A stretch of 64,000 nucleotides of DNA from Trissonchulus latispiculum (lineage: Eukaryota; Nematoda; Enoplea; Enoplida; Ironidae): contig JASAND010018315.1 of NCBI GenBank assembly GCA_030248195.1, positions 1-64,000 on the forward strand, in the 5' to 3' direction. The notes under the pieces were generated by a model, which was given only the letters and a program-made list of their open reading frames with translations, was not told the DNA's origin and ran no database searches. This document shows, piece after piece, positions 37,647 through 49,297 of the stretch. Made by a program: the position numbers and the translations under genes. The stretch's first letter is position 1. The number at the start of each line of letters is the position of its first letter.

Positions 37647-40600
37647 CTGAAAATAAACAATTATAGGAAAATCAGAATGCCATTAATTATTAAAATCAAT
37701 AGTTTATTATCTTTCAAAACAATAAACAGCATACTTTAAAAACTGTCACTTACAATACCCCTTGGACCGATCCTTTCTAAAAACTGGTTTACAAGAACTT
37801 CTAGCGAATATGTACCTGTAAACTGGTTTGGCAAATTTGAGCCTTCCCTGAGTTTTGGCAAAATCAAGGGCTATCGGAATGATCATTTCAAAGTGAGCTT
37901 TCAAGCAAATTTGTATCCATCTTAAAAACAAACAAAAATAAATATACACTTCGCCACCAAAACAGGGAAATGTGCATTTAATACCAGAAGTTTTAACACT
38001 GAACTAAGACTTCCAAGCTGTACGAAAACAGCATTATCCTAGTAGCTTGAAGAAACCTCAACAACATTCATGTACACCACCGTTGTACACTGTAGTGCTA
38101 AGCAAACATGTACGCAGAGTTTTTGCGTCCACTCAAAAAGGTTATTCTTACAAAAAGTAGGTTTTTAGGTGGCTGGCGAAAGGGTATACATTAGGCATGG
38201 GCACGGGTCCAAAAATTTGGACCCGGGTACCCGGTACTACCCGAAGCCCTATGTCGGGTAATTGCGATACTACCCGGGTACCCGGGTACTCGGGTACCCG
38301 GGTACCCGAGCATTTTCGGGTACCCGAGAAATTTTTAACTCATTTTTCGGACTTGACCATTTTTAAATTTAACTTTTTCAGGGGTCTTTATTCACATTGA
38401 GCTCAGATTGGATAGATTTTCATTCCTTAGTTACTTTAAAGGAGTTTTAAAGACTTAAAATGGATTATAGGGACTTTCAATTAATTGTCGCGGTATCGGA
38501 AGCTAATGCTGATACAGACGACATTGGTTTTTATTTTATAACCGCGCTGAGATCAGCAATATTCTGAGTTTCGTACCACCGTTGTACTATCCGCTACCTC
38601 TAACCTTCAAATGTTAACCAATTTTAGAAAGCAGTTGGACTATAAGAGCAATTTCCCATGACAAAGTTTGGCTAACTTCAACTGCTTGTCTCTGGAAATA
38701 GGACCAGCACAAAAGGCAACAAACAAGCAAAACCTGCACGAAGTACTAAGCTTTACGTAGTTTCTTTTCGTTTCCTTTTACGTAATTTCTTAATGAAACA
38801 ATGTAAAAATAAAATGCCTTGGATAAAAAATTAAATTTTTTGTGATCGGACACCACACTTTACTGACTAAAAATATAAAATTTTAAATTCACCAGTGCCA
38901 GAAAAAGGAGTTTTAAGAAATAAATTTACTTATCTTGAGATTGTTGAGATTAGGGTTTACATTTTCCATTTAGATTAATTGTATAATTTTTTACCTGAGA
39001 ACATTTGCTTCTTTCCAATTTGCTTTTCCTCTCTCTGTCCTCTTATTTTTGGAGTAACTTTACTAGACGTAAAACTGATAGGTATATCAGCCACTATTGA
39101 CACCATCTAATGGTAATTAGTATAAATTGTTACTTACAGTTAGAAAACACCGCAGAGCTGTGGCAAAAGTCGCCTATTTGATGCGAACAGTTATGTTTGT
39201 ATCTTGTGAATTTTAAGTTTTAATTATGTAATTCATCGACTTCCGCATATTGCTTGCTCCAACAGGAATTTAATGAAAGAAAAATTATTAGAGAATGGTA
39301 AATTTAACAGTTTAAAAACGAATCTAAAAACAGAAAATTATAAAATGTTTGAAAAAAACAGGACTAATTCCTCTTCCCATTTCTTCGTTTTTCTGTTGTA
39401 GTATCTTTTTATAGTGTTAAATTTTATAATAAACTGAAAAAATCTTCGGTGGTTAAAAATTTTCTTAGCCAAAAATTTTCGGTGGTTAAAAATTTTCTGA
39501 GCCAAAAATTTCCTCTCTGTTTGATCCAGATAAATCCGGTTTTATCCGGTTTTTTCCGGTTTTAACTGGATATCGGGTACCCGAAGCAGGACCCGGGTAC
39601 CCGGAAATTTTCGGGTACCCGTCGGGTACCCGACTACCCGTGCCCATGCCTAGTATACATCTTACAGAAATCTAATTTCAGCGTTTCTGCGCTCCGAAAG
39701 GTTGTATAGACTATCCATTTTCTGCAGCTTCCACTCTGCTAAGGACGGTTCCAGGTTCAGTTGAGCCAGAAATTCCACAATCTGAGCAGAACTAAACTGT
39801 TCAATGTCAGCACTGCGAAATTCATCACCAGACTCTGCAGCAAGCCATCGCTGGCACAAAGCAGTGCACACTCGAGTTAATGTATCGTCATATCTGAAAA
39901 GATTAGCAAAGGAAATTGAGAAGTTTAGAGCTAAAATTAAAAATAGGCAGTTTGGTCAAATAAAGACCAGCCAACGGTAAAAAATCAGTCAACGATATTG
40001 TTTCCCTAGCTAATCTTTTGCTGACAAAAACAAACACAAAACTAAGAAACAGAGCAGTGCAGGAAACCGTAATGCAAGACAGTTATACAGAAAATTTAAG
40101 TAACGCGTAAACAACAATCGTGTTGTATTAAGACGTACTGAGGCTGTACTGGTGGCAACCCAGGAGCAAAAATCCAAGCATCCCAATTGATCTGATCAAA
40201 CAGTCCTGCTTCCTTCTAAAATAATTGTAAAATAAGAACAAGCCTGCAATATTGGCGCCATTTATTTGCGAATTTAGTCCGGAAAAAGTTAATGACATCA
40301 AGAGTACCCCTTAGTTACTGCGCTAAAGACATGATCTGCACGATAACGGCCCCCCTCATCACAAATTGAACACTAGTCGTCTTCAACACGTAAATATACA
40401 AGCGAGTCAGCGTACACAAAAGTGGGGTCTCTTGCGCTTCCCCCCCAGCCCTAACTTTTGATTTTTTTGACCAATAACTTTGAAATTTGGTGAGGGTGCA
40501 TACAGGCTGATGAATTCAAAAATTAAAAAATTTTAAAGTTTTTAAAAAATTTTTAAAAATTTAAAATTTCAGTTTGGTAAGGCGGGACCAAGGGGAACCA

Positions 40601-43600
40601 GAAAGTTTTTTAAAAAAGTTTTGCTGGAAACTTGCATACAGAGGTTTTATGGGGCGCTGAGCACGAATCCGAAGTCCGTTTTTCGATTCAGCTTTTCGTT
40701 AGCTCAGGATAAGCTTACATGTTAAGCTTACAACTTTAGCTTATACTGAGCTAACGAAAAGCTGAATCGAAAAAAGGACTTCAGATTCGTGCTCAGCGCT
40801 CCAGAAAACCCCTGTATGCAAGTTTTAAGCAAAATTGAAAAAAATTTTGGTTCCCCTTGGTCCCCCCTTACCAAACTGAAATTTAAAATTATTAAAAAAT
40901 TTTTAAAAACTTTAAAATTTTTTAATTTTTGAATTCATCAGCCTGCAGTATGCACCCACACCAAATTTCAAAGTTATTGGTCAAAAAAATCAAAAGTTAG
41001 CGCAGGGGGGGGAAGCGCAAGAGACCCCAAAAGTGTACTAGGCAGTGACTTCCTCAACTACATAGGGCCCCATTTGTGGGTGGGGTACATAGTTATCGTG
41101 CAGACTATGCCCCCAGCGTAATAACTAAGAGTGTGACACTTGCCACACTCTTAAGTAGTTATTATGTACTCTTGTGACATGGATTTTAACTATAATTCAC
41201 TGTGGTCGGCTGACCACGACATTGAAATTTTAAAAATCTGGTCTTTAGTAAATGCACAACACACGTGGGATCTTGTCTCGTTTGCCGCCTCCCATCACTC
41301 AAAATTTTTAAAACTGAACCAATAAGATAAAATTCGGTATGGGTATGTTTTCGACCATGCTGAGTTCAAATATAGCAAAACTTTTCGAATTCGGGAAATT
41401 AGATTTTTGATTGGCAAGGGGACCAAGGGAAACCTTAAAATTAGTTGTCTTCGATTATGCTGAAAAAAGAGTTTTCTGGGCCCCTGAACACGAATCTGAC
41501 GTCCGTTTTCTATTCAGCTTTTCGTTAGTTCAGTGTAAGCTAAGGTTGTAAGTTCAAGATGTAAGCTTATATTGAACAAACGGAAAGCTGAATCGACAAA
41601 TTCGGACTCCAGATTCGTGTTCAGCGAGCCCGACAACCCCTCATGCAACTTTTCAGCGAAATCGAAGGAAAAAATTCCCTTTCCTTGCGAACCGAAGAAA
41701 ATCGAATTTCGCGAATTCGAAATATTTTGCGATATCGATGTCTACAACAACTCAAAGACTCAAACATCTTAAAAAGCATTACATACTTTATCCTTAAAGT
41801 AATCCAAGAAATGGTTCTTCCAGTCCGCAGTTGTGATGCTTTGATATTTAAATTTTTCAATATAAGACTTGAGAAAACCTAACATCGACTCTAAAACACA
41901 TATAATTCACACTTGAAATTTATGGCGAACTAAAAACCCGCTGAAAATTTTAGAAATCACTCAGCCGATTACAGATCAAAAATTTTAAAGCAAAAGGTAT
42001 CCCGCTAATGCATTTCTTCAAAGCCAAATTAAGTTAATGCACGAAAATTTCGCAACCTTTCCACTTGGCGGCAATGCCTATTTACCGATTAACGAACGAA
42101 CACTCACAGCGTTTGTATACTTAAGGGGGGTCGCTTTGGGTCAAAATCGATAGACACGGATTTCGCTCATTTTCACATACAATATTGGTACACATGTTCC
42201 CAAAAACAGGACAAAACAGCAGAGTTCGAAATCAAACTGTGGCAGAGATATTCAGCTATAAAGTTGGAACACTGTGATTTGCCCTCCAAGGTCATGTTGA
42301 GACAGAACGGCAGCGAAATTTGGGACAACTAATATGGCAAATTAATTTTTTAGGTTGGCTAATATTTTAATGCTAAAACAACTCCGGGATATCCAGCCAG
42401 TCGTTCACAGTACATTCTTCAATTGTGAACTGAGCCTTTTTCATCAAACTGTGCCCTGAAAGTTTAACTTGCACTAACTTTCAAATACTACTTTCAGACA
42501 CATAGTTCTATTAGAAAAGTTGTTCAGGTCGTCAGTAGCTATCGAATTTGTCTATATTTTGGGAATTTCAAAAAATTGACTTTTGTTACTGAAGAGATCA
42601 AAGGAGCCGACACGACAGAAAAGTTCTACCTAGAAGCATTTGCCTTTACCATAATGTCCGGCAAGCATTGGGAGTTTGATGTGCCAATTTTGGTGACTTT
42701 CGAGTGGGTAACGAGTGAGAAATTATTAAAAGAACGTGAAAATTGTGAAAAATTTTGATTTTTGGCAAAATTAGCAGATTTTGTGGCAAGTTTTTGAGAG
42801 CACTAAATGGTAGAAATTTGCAACTACTGTCATAAAATTCTATGTATGCGTGTAGAGTGCAAGTATCTACAAGCGATTTCTGCAGCTTTCGCCAATCGTG
42901 CAGGAGAGACGAAAATGTTTCGCTGGTCCAGTATTTCGTGGTACAAACAGCACCAATTTTACAAATTTTTGACTTTGAAAGTCGCCAAAAATCCGACATT
43001 CAACACAGAAGGCTTATTTGCACTCTCTGATATGTCCTTAACATGAACAACATAGTTGTAGCGCTGTATCTCTCACACTGCGAAAAATGTTTCTGCCACA
43101 AACCTTTTAACCTAACTTTTTCATTTTCCTATGTTTAACACATGCACCGTTGAAGGGTTCACAGAACGACAGAAACAATATAACGCAAAACGCACCTGTC
43201 TCATTTTGAGGACCCATGGGGACTACAAAATGTGAAAATGAGCAAAATCGGAGATGGTCGAAAAATCGGTCAAAAAGCGACCCCCCCCTTCTTAACAGGG
43301 TTTACTTTTGGCGAAAAGTGAAAGCGATGGGAGTGAAGTCCATAAGTGGAGCGTTGGGAAATAAAATTGCTTCAAAATGCTAAAAAATAGTCCTATATAA
43401 ATTTAAAAGGTACTGAATTGTTTTAGTACTAAAATAGTAGATTTTAGACAAAAACAGTTTTGCTAGGAAGCCGGGGTATTTCTGGAAATTGCAATTTCCT
43501 GGCATTTTAGAGAATAACGGTTAAAAAGGTGGATGTGGGGGTGGAGTCGGAGTGAAGGAGGGAGAAAGTGAAAGTATGAAGGAAGTGTCCCGCTTCACTA

Positions 43601-46600
43601 AAGTAAACCCCGGATAAAGGCGGACTCCGGACTATTAGCCCATTACCCGTATTGGAAGAGTGAGAGAAACAAGGCTCAATGGGGGCATGAGAAAGATTTG
43701 TACTATATTCCGGGAAAGATAGGCAGACGATAACATTTCACAGTTCCTTATAGGTGCACGTAAATCACTCACGTTGTCACTCACACAGATGACAAAAGTT
43801 CAGCAAACATATCGAACTACTTAAAAATACAAAACAAAACAATCTCTATGTTAAACGTTTACTCTACCAGTCTACCCTTTCCTCCGACAAGCTGTTCCAA
43901 ATAGAACAGAAGAGAATGGCCCTTCTGATAGGGAATGGAAGAGAAGCTGTCGTCTGGATCCACATTTTCCAGATTAATCACAAGCTGGGTATAGGGATGC
44001 TGTGCACCGAACGAGTCAATCTAAAAAAACAGGTCTATAATCAGTCAGCCAAGCACCCACACAGTTGCAACCATATCAAACTTTTCAATGATTACTAAAA
44101 GCAAGAGAAAAACAAATTTTCAGGCAGTATTATCATAATCAGCCTGCTTATGGCGCCTTATCTACTATATTTTGGCTGTTAATATTTATAGAAAGGTACA
44201 TTTCCTTCAATTGTGCTAACAAACGCACTGCATTAACCAGGGCCTTCCATCCTCCAATAGCGTGCATATGACGCTCTGATTCCGAACCAGCCAACTGACC
44301 ACAAATTATGTATTCAAAATAGGTTGTATGACCTTCATTTAGCCTAAAAGTGTAGATGATCGAAAAAAGACATCAAAATTGTAAAATCGAAAACAAAAAC
44401 TGAAAAGATATATATGCCATGACGTATTATCTGATAAATTTAAAACAAAAAATTTAATAAAACACAAGTCTTCCATTATTATTTTGCGCAACACAACAAG
44501 GTCAAGAGCGCACCAAAAGTCATTGAAAGTAGAATTGGTAACTAAGTTTCCAGTCCAGCTGTGAGCAATTTCATGAGCAATCACTGAGGCAAGAGAGCGA
44601 TCACCGGCCTGCAAGACAAGATAAAAACACATCACATCACATCGATGTTGCTGGCAACGAAGCAGCTGACACTGCTGCTAAATTGTGAACTGAAATGGAG
44701 CAGGAAAACGTGGAGTTGGACTACACCACCGCCAAAGCCGCCGTTAAAAGATATATCCGTGAAGAATGCATGCGGCTTTGGAAAGCCGAAGATACAAATG
44801 GAACATTCGACGGGAATAAACCTGTTTCGCTGGAACTGGAGCAAGGTCTCAGCAGGAAGGAGCGGGTGACTCTCTCACAGCTGAGATGTAATGGTCACTC
44901 CCTCCTGCTGGCCAAGCAAAGGTACAGGATGGGCATCTCTCCGTCTCCCGCCTGCCCTGACTGCTCAGCTCCGGAAGAAGACCTACCTCACCTATTACTC
45001 CACTGCCCTGCTCACAGGGGCGCTAGACGACTGCACTTCGGGTCCCGGCCCAGGCTTGACATCATTTCGAGGGGTCCCCCCAGGGTCCTTGCCTATCTCC
45101 GGGATGTGGGCCGACTCTAGTTGGTCCAACCGCATTGAGTCTGCTCACGACGGTCCAGGAAGATGAAGAAGAAGAAGAAGAAGAAGAAGAAGAAGAAGAT
45201 AAAATACGTAAATATTAAAAAAACAAAAGATTATATATATCGAGCTTGGGTTCTAGACCTTTCATTCTTCATTTAATCTAGTGTTCTTAGAAGAAAAATG
45301 GATCCCTCACTGGTGAACTGGAGTCAGGAAGGAAGCACAAAGCGAATACAGCAAACATGTCAATAGGATACATACTACAGTACAGTTCTAAACAAACAAA
45401 CTTTGCCATTATTAAATCATTTTTAAAATACAGCTGTAAATTGTTGAAGTTGGCACCTAATACCGTCAAACTTATTTTACAATTGGTACAAAACGCGTAT
45501 TTGACTTGAAAATTACCAGTATACTGGGCGTCACAAATGTCAGACAAGGATTCTCCATCCCGCCATAAGGAAAAGAAGGAGGCAGAACCAGAAGATCATA
45601 GGTACCCCAAACATAGGGACCCAATAAACTTTCGGCTATAGACAGCATTTGCTCCGTCTGAAAAAACAGACATAACAAGGAAGAAAGAAAATGTGGCAAA
45701 GTTCAGACAATAACGATTGAGTAACAATAAAATGGGAAATTTGCCAACCGACAGGAGCGCAGCCAGGGGAGGAGGCAAGGGGGCATGCCCCCCATGAAAT
45801 TAGACTGTCCCCTGGAAAAAATCTGGCATCAGGACGGGACAGCAGCTTTAACTATTTAATGCCATTTACGTCATTTCTGTGCATACACATAATTGTAAAT
45901 TACGGCATAAATGTTGCTGCATCGAAGTTGGCCCTTTACTTTACCTAACAATTGTTAATCGATTAAAGTTACGAAATAAACGAGAAATTCGAGAATGATA
46001 TGTGCTCTACCTCCCTGGGTTTATTTTAAGCAAAAAAGTTGAGGTGGGGAGAGTGGGGGAGGTCCAACGGTGAGGGCAGAAAATGCCAAAAAACAGTAAA
46101 AATAGCCTGTTTGCTATACATACTGCTATAACCACGCTAAAAAGTGCTCAAACATTAGGTTTGAACGACGATTTTTTACCAAAAAATTCCGGCGAAGCTG
46201 CAAAACTTAAAATTTTGACCGAAAATCTTTAAAATTTGGCATTTTCTGGGCTCCTTATAGTGAGTGGGGGGAATCCAAAAAGTGGGGTCGCACCCCGCCA
46301 GTTAACGTAAACCCAGCCTCCTGGATTTCACTTCTCGAGAGGGGGAGGCTCAGCCCCCGAGACCCCCAATTGAATTTAGTTAGACGATTCATTTCTGTGG
46401 TTATGTTTCAACTTATTTTTGTCTTTTCTTGAATTACTATATACATAATTGATTTTAACCTAGTATACATCTGAAAAAATTATACTAGCAAGCAGTTCGG
46501 CTTTTTTAACTAACAGTTAAATTTGAAAAACTTTAGCTTGCCCTGCCCCACCCATCAAAATTTTTTGTCTGCGCTAGTGCAACCTGATGTTCAAATTTCA

Positions 46601-48490
46601 GCCCTTACATCAATGTTCAAGGTTCCCGGCTTAGATTACGGATATAATCCCGAAGAGATATCCAGAACTTTATACAAAATCAGCCATAGCATTACCTCTG
46701 CAAATTCATACGCAGCAGACTCTACAATGCCAGCTTCACTCCAAACATGACTCCTTGGTCCAATTTTTCTAAAATTTGAACTAAGAGTTTTAAGCAATTT
46801 AAATCCAAATATTTCTGACAAAAGTAATCCGTAACATAGGATATCCAACAGAAGAGATCATAGCTCCAATTATGTGACCAAAATAATCCATTGGCAGGGA
46901 ACAAAGGTCTCACTTGCCTGGATTCAAGAGCACCAACAGCAATGGCGATTAAATAGCTCGGAACTGGCACCTTAAACCAACATCAAAACATAATAAGCAA
47001 AAGTATGATAATGAAACAAGTAAATTTTCTATGTTTTGAAGAGTCTATTCTTGAATACCTGATGAAGTGATGTGCATGATGCTATTTTTTTCGCCAGTGA
47101 CTTTATTCTTCTGCTTATCTGGGTTCGTCAGCTAATAGCTAATACTGCTCCTGTATTGTCAGGGTATTTTTAGGGATTTTTTTCGGGGGGGGCTTCCTGG
47201 GGGGGAGGAAGAAATTTTCGGGGGGGGGAGATTTTTTGCAAAAATGAGCCAAAAAATGGTATTTTTTGGCGTATTTTGCATGGTGAAACACAAAAAGTTC
47301 TCAAAAATGCCAGGATTTAAGCTAAAAATAGCTATTTTTTCAAAAAATCTCAAAAAAAATTTTTGAAAATTGGTCTATTTTTAGCAAAAATTTGGCCCTC
47401 CAAAAACTCCCGGGGGAGAGCAAAAATCCCGGGAGGGGGCGATTTGGGGGAAGGCATTTCCGGGGGGAAGGTCAATTTCGGGGGGGGGCGCCCCCCCCCT
47501 GTAAAAAATGCCCTGATTGTAAAAAATACCCTGATTGTATCAGAGTGCGCCGACCAAAACCCGCCTAACGATTCTTTTAAGCAAAAAAGATTAACAACTC
47601 CTTCATCGTTTCATAGAGGAGAAGTCAGCGCAGCACCAAATCTGAACGTCTAACTTTAGAAAAAGTTTTATTTAAAAAACCATTATAACCAAACCGTCTC
47701 CTCAAAAAACGAGAAGTGAGACTTGGTATCTGATTGGTTGCAGACAGGTTGACTATGTCTCCCTCAAAGAGAGGCAAGCAGGCGCTTAGTCAGGGAATCG
47801 AACAAGGATGATAACACAAACAATAAGAAACATTTTCTATATGCAACTGCGGGCGAAAATTCCCTAAATCTACCTATGTCCTTATACATATATATACGCT
47901 TCACATAATATTGTTTAACATATTCTGAGTTACTTATATATATTCGAACGATGATAGGACTCTTACTTTTTGCTCAAATTCAAACTGCCTTTTCCCCGGA
48001 GACGACAACACGACGGAGCCAGTGTTGCACTGTACGGCACTCATAAGTGCAACCAACGGCTCTGGTACTGTCACACGGGCGGTATAAGTGAATTTCACAC
48101 CTGGAGTGTCCTGGCAAGGAAGTAGGCTACGAGCATGAATTGCCTATAAAGTGATAACAGTTAGGCTATTGCAGAACAAAACGAAACAAAACAAAAGCTT
48201 GGAATTAATATGATTTGAAGCGCACGTGTAACATGCACAAACGTACATACGTACGTAAGTAAGTTAATTCTTGAAAAACTTGATTAATTAATTTTTATGT
48301 CACCCAAAAGTAGCTTAAAAATCTTCCTCACAAACAGAAAAGTCTGGAAGCATTGGTGGTCAGTCTAGACTCAAGACCTACTTGACACTGACTGAAAAGA
48401 TAAGGATACTGTTTTCCCAAGGTCAGCTGTGGATCCAACCACTGAAGGGCTCCTGCTGTAGGCGAAGTTTCATAGCAAATTTTAATACGG
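37529..48490 (-). CDS. Leukotriene A-4 hydrolase / M1 aminopeptidase gene, 13 exons, 5' end missing
   Basis: Spliced minus-strand gene. Exons in transcript order: 48,490-48,382; 48,143-47,967; 46,970-46,918; 46,768-46,696; 45,657-45,517; 44,608-44,514; 44,343-44,229; 44,020-43,876; 41,890-41,787; 40,215-40,139; 39,893-39,666; 37,920-37,816; 37,646-37,529 (TGA). All junction phases agree, giving 513 codons including the stop. Diagnostic motifs: PYGGMEN substrate loop, zinc site [10 protein letters not shown] with the second Glu in LNEGH supplied by the next exon, and a C-terminal helical domain. LTA4H is a cytosolic bifunctional enzyme: epoxide hydrolase and tripeptide aminopeptidase. One intron (46,917 to 46,769) uses a GC donor (AG|GCAAGT). 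The first roughly 100 codons were not found upstream, although about 2.7 kb remains before the next gene. Confidence 0.95.
37816..37920 (-). CDS. LTA4H-like gene, exon
   Basis: Bounded by TTTTTAAG acceptor and GTACAT donor. Encodes [12 protein letters not shown]...[10 protein letters not shown], matching the helical C-terminal domain. Confidence 0.93.
38192..39652. mobile_element. hAT-like non-autonomous transposon, 1,461 bp, in an LTA4H intron
   Basis: Ends TAGGCATGGGCACGGGT and its inverse ACCCGTGCCCATGCCTA (last bases diverge inside), with a perfect 8-bp duplication GTATACAT (38,184-38,191 and 39,653-39,660). Subterminal regions are packed with CGGGTACCCG palindromes on both sides. No transposase frame is present inside. 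The 8-bp TSD and TAGG-type terminus point to hAT. Confidence 0.88.
39666..39893 (-). CDS. LTA4H-like gene, exon
   Basis: Acceptor CTTTTCAG, donor GTAAGA. Encodes [15 protein letters not shown]...[12 protein letters not shown]...NAEIRF, a clear match to the C-terminal helical domain. Confidence 0.95.
40139..40215 (-). CDS. LTA4H-like gene, short exon
   Basis: 77 nt, too short to stand out by ORF length. Acceptor TTATTTTAG, donor GTACGT. Encodes [20 protein letters not shown], the highly conserved WDAW...PGLPP segment. Joining CA to A across the intron gives the Tyr of the next exon in frame. Confidence 0.92.
40299..41174. mobile_element. Fold-back element (family B) split by a nested family A element
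   Basis: Ends CAAGAGTACCCC on the left and GTACTCTTG on the right, flanked by TGACAT on both sides (40,293-40,298 and 41,175-41,180). The centre, about 40,418-41,036, is a complete family A fold-back element (arms GGGGTCTCTTGCGCTTCCCC, inverted). Host and guest both lie in an LTA4H intron. Confidence 0.72.
41787..41890 (-). CDS. LTA4H-like gene, exon
   Basis: 104 nt. Acceptor GTGTTTTAG, donor GTATGT. Encodes [20 protein letters not shown] followed by [14 protein letters not shown], matching the family segment before the WDAW motif. Confidence 0.92.
42535..43285. repeat. Second copy of the 540-945 dispersed repeat, in an LTA4H intron
   Basis: Same-strand diverged copy sharing AAATTTGTCTATATTT-type, TTTTTCATTTTCCTATGTTT, AACGCAAAACGCACCTGTCT-type and GAGATGGTCGAAAAATCGG blocks, and the poly-C end. 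Non-coding. Confidence 0.65.
43298..43610. mobile_element. Small TIR element (MITE-like)
   Basis: Begins GGGTTTACTTTTGG, then a GTGAAAGCG word, and ends GCTTCAC...AAAGTAAACCC. A clear TSD is not visible. Non-coding, in an LTA4H intron. Confidence 0.45.
43876..44020 (-). CDS. LTA4H-like gene, exon
   Basis: 145 nt. Acceptor TTTTTTAG, donor GTAGAC. Encodes [20 protein letters not shown] then [19 protein letters not shown], including the conserved PY-x-KG-x-x-LL-x-YLE block. Confidence 0.95.
44229..44343 (-). CDS. LTA4H-like gene, exon with second zinc-ligand Glu
   Basis: 115 nt. Acceptor CTTTTAG, donor GTGCGT. Encodes [11 protein letters not shown]...[11 protein letters not shown]. Glu of LNEG is the third zinc ligand of the HExxH-x18-E motif begun in the previous exon. 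Confidence 0.94.
44514..44608 (-). CDS. LTA4H-like gene, exon with HExxH zinc motif
   Basis: 95 nt. Acceptor GTCTTGCAG, donor GTGCGC. Encodes [20 protein letters not shown] and [11 protein letters not shown]. The catalytic HEIAH is intact. Confidence 0.96.
44636..45202 (+). mobile_element. 5'-truncated non-LTR retrotransposon tail (RNase H end, (GAA)n tail)
   Basis: Antisense to the host gene, in an LTA4H intron. It begins within an RNase H C terminus ([13 protein letters not shown]), then after a frame break has a zinc-knuckle-like C-terminal domain ([38 protein letters not shown]), and ends in a (GAA)n run at about 45,162-45,198. This layout is typical of I/Jockey-like non-LTR elements carrying RNase H. 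It is a dead copy. Confidence 0.8.
45517..45657 (-). CDS. LTA4H-like gene, exon with GGMEN loop
   Basis: 141 nt. Acceptor TTTTTTCAG, donor GTAATT. Encodes [20 protein letters not shown] then [17 protein letters not shown], with the M1-family GGMEN exopeptidase motif. Confidence 0.97.
46010..46330. repeat. Intronic repeat-like block
   Basis: Bounded by GGGTTTATTTT and AACGTAAACCC. It contains a CCGGCGAAGC core like that of the repeats at 10-392 and 2,451-2,838, and a short poly-G. Non-coding. Confidence 0.4.
46696..46768 (-). CDS. LTA4H-like gene, exon
   Basis: 73 nt. Acceptor AAATTTTAG, donor GTAATG. Encodes [20 protein letters not shown] and EFAE. Confidence 0.94.
46918..46970 (-). CDS. 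LTA4H-like gene, 53-nt exon with GC donor
   Basis: Acceptor GGTTTAAG. Encodes [17 protein letters not shown]. The reading frame of the next exon is kept only with the non-canonical GC donor AG|GCAAGT at 46,917-46,912; the nearby GTGAGA would shift the frame. Confidence 0.9.
47159..47520. repeat. G-run-rich inverted repeat in LTA4H intron
   Basis: Several runs of 6-9 G separated by A/T-rich spacers, with the palindrome GGGGGGGCGCCCCCCCC (about 47,481-47,498). Related in style to the repeats at 1-392 and about 59,430-59,840. It has G-quadruplex potential. Confidence 0.55.
47967..48143 (-). CDS. LTA4H-like gene, exon
   Basis: 177 nt, not evident from ORF length. Acceptor CACTTTATAG, donor GTAAGA. 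Encodes [20 protein letters not shown] then [13 protein letters not shown], including the LPCQDTP block of LTA4H. Confidence 0.95.
48382..48490 (-). CDS. LTA4H-like gene, most 5' exon found
   Basis: 109 nt. Acceptor GTTGTTTCAG, donor GTAGGT. Encodes [18 protein letters not shown] and YPYLFSQCQ, conserved near the end of the N-terminal domain. It starts in phase 2, so at least one more 5' exon must exist. Confidence 0.94.
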
Positions 48491-49296
48491 CTGAAACAAC
48501 AGAAAACACTGTTCGTACGCATGCAAACAGAATACAGCTGGAGTTTATACGGGGGGGCATCCTAACCATAAACACTCTTCTTCCCCCCCCCCCTCCTCCC
48601 AAAGACACCCTTCCTCTAAAAAGTGGGCGTCTCCTTTTGCTATAAGACTTTGCTCAGAAAAAATCAACGTCAAGTTTCATCACTGCCTTGTCAGAGTTTT
48701 TTACCTAATTTTAACCTCTTTTGACCACTAACTATTGGAAAAATTTAATTTCTTCAATGACTGCTAATGCTACAAAACAAATAACACCAAATTTCACTGA
48801 TGAGGTCAGGAGAAAATATGGCAACTGGAACGACGTGATGTGAATTACGGCTGACAAACTTAACAAATCGACGGATTAGTGCACAGTGTAAACAACTGAC
48901 CAAGCCGATTCCACCACACCAATAAATCGTAAAAATATAAGAAATGGTAGACTTGAACGCCAAGATGTCGTGCAGAACCACTTTAATAGCGCTGGCCAGC
49001 GTTTACTTCATTTTCTTGACGTAAATGCTGTTTGTATCTCTACGGAGATCCGCTGGCCACTGCAGTCCTCTTTCTGTGCATAGCACAGTCGGAGAGGTTT
49101 TGATAAAACCTTCTCTGGCTATGTTGCAGCACAGATAGAGCCGAGCTGGCTGTCCTTCTGGGACAACCAGGCAGGAGCTCCAGAGATTAGTTCTCTCTGG
49201 GTAAGAGCGCTCACAGCGCCCATTGGCTCTCTCCTGTTCGGACTAAGGCTACGGCCTTAGTGACTGCAGGCAGGCGTTTTTCATTATTTCTTTAGG
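48491..49296. other. No exon recognised; expected to hold 5' LTA4H sequence
   Basis: A short open frame at 48,754-48,981 (minus) is not LTA4H-like. Positions about 49,020-49,280 are GC-richer with local dyads (GAGAGGTTTTGATAAAACCTTCTC) and may be part of a repeat. Confidence 0.4.
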
Positions 49297-49297
49297 C

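Noticed and set aside
48754..48981. Missing 5' exon of LTA4H
   Set aside because: The peptide does not resemble the N-terminal domain of the family and lacks matching splice phase.
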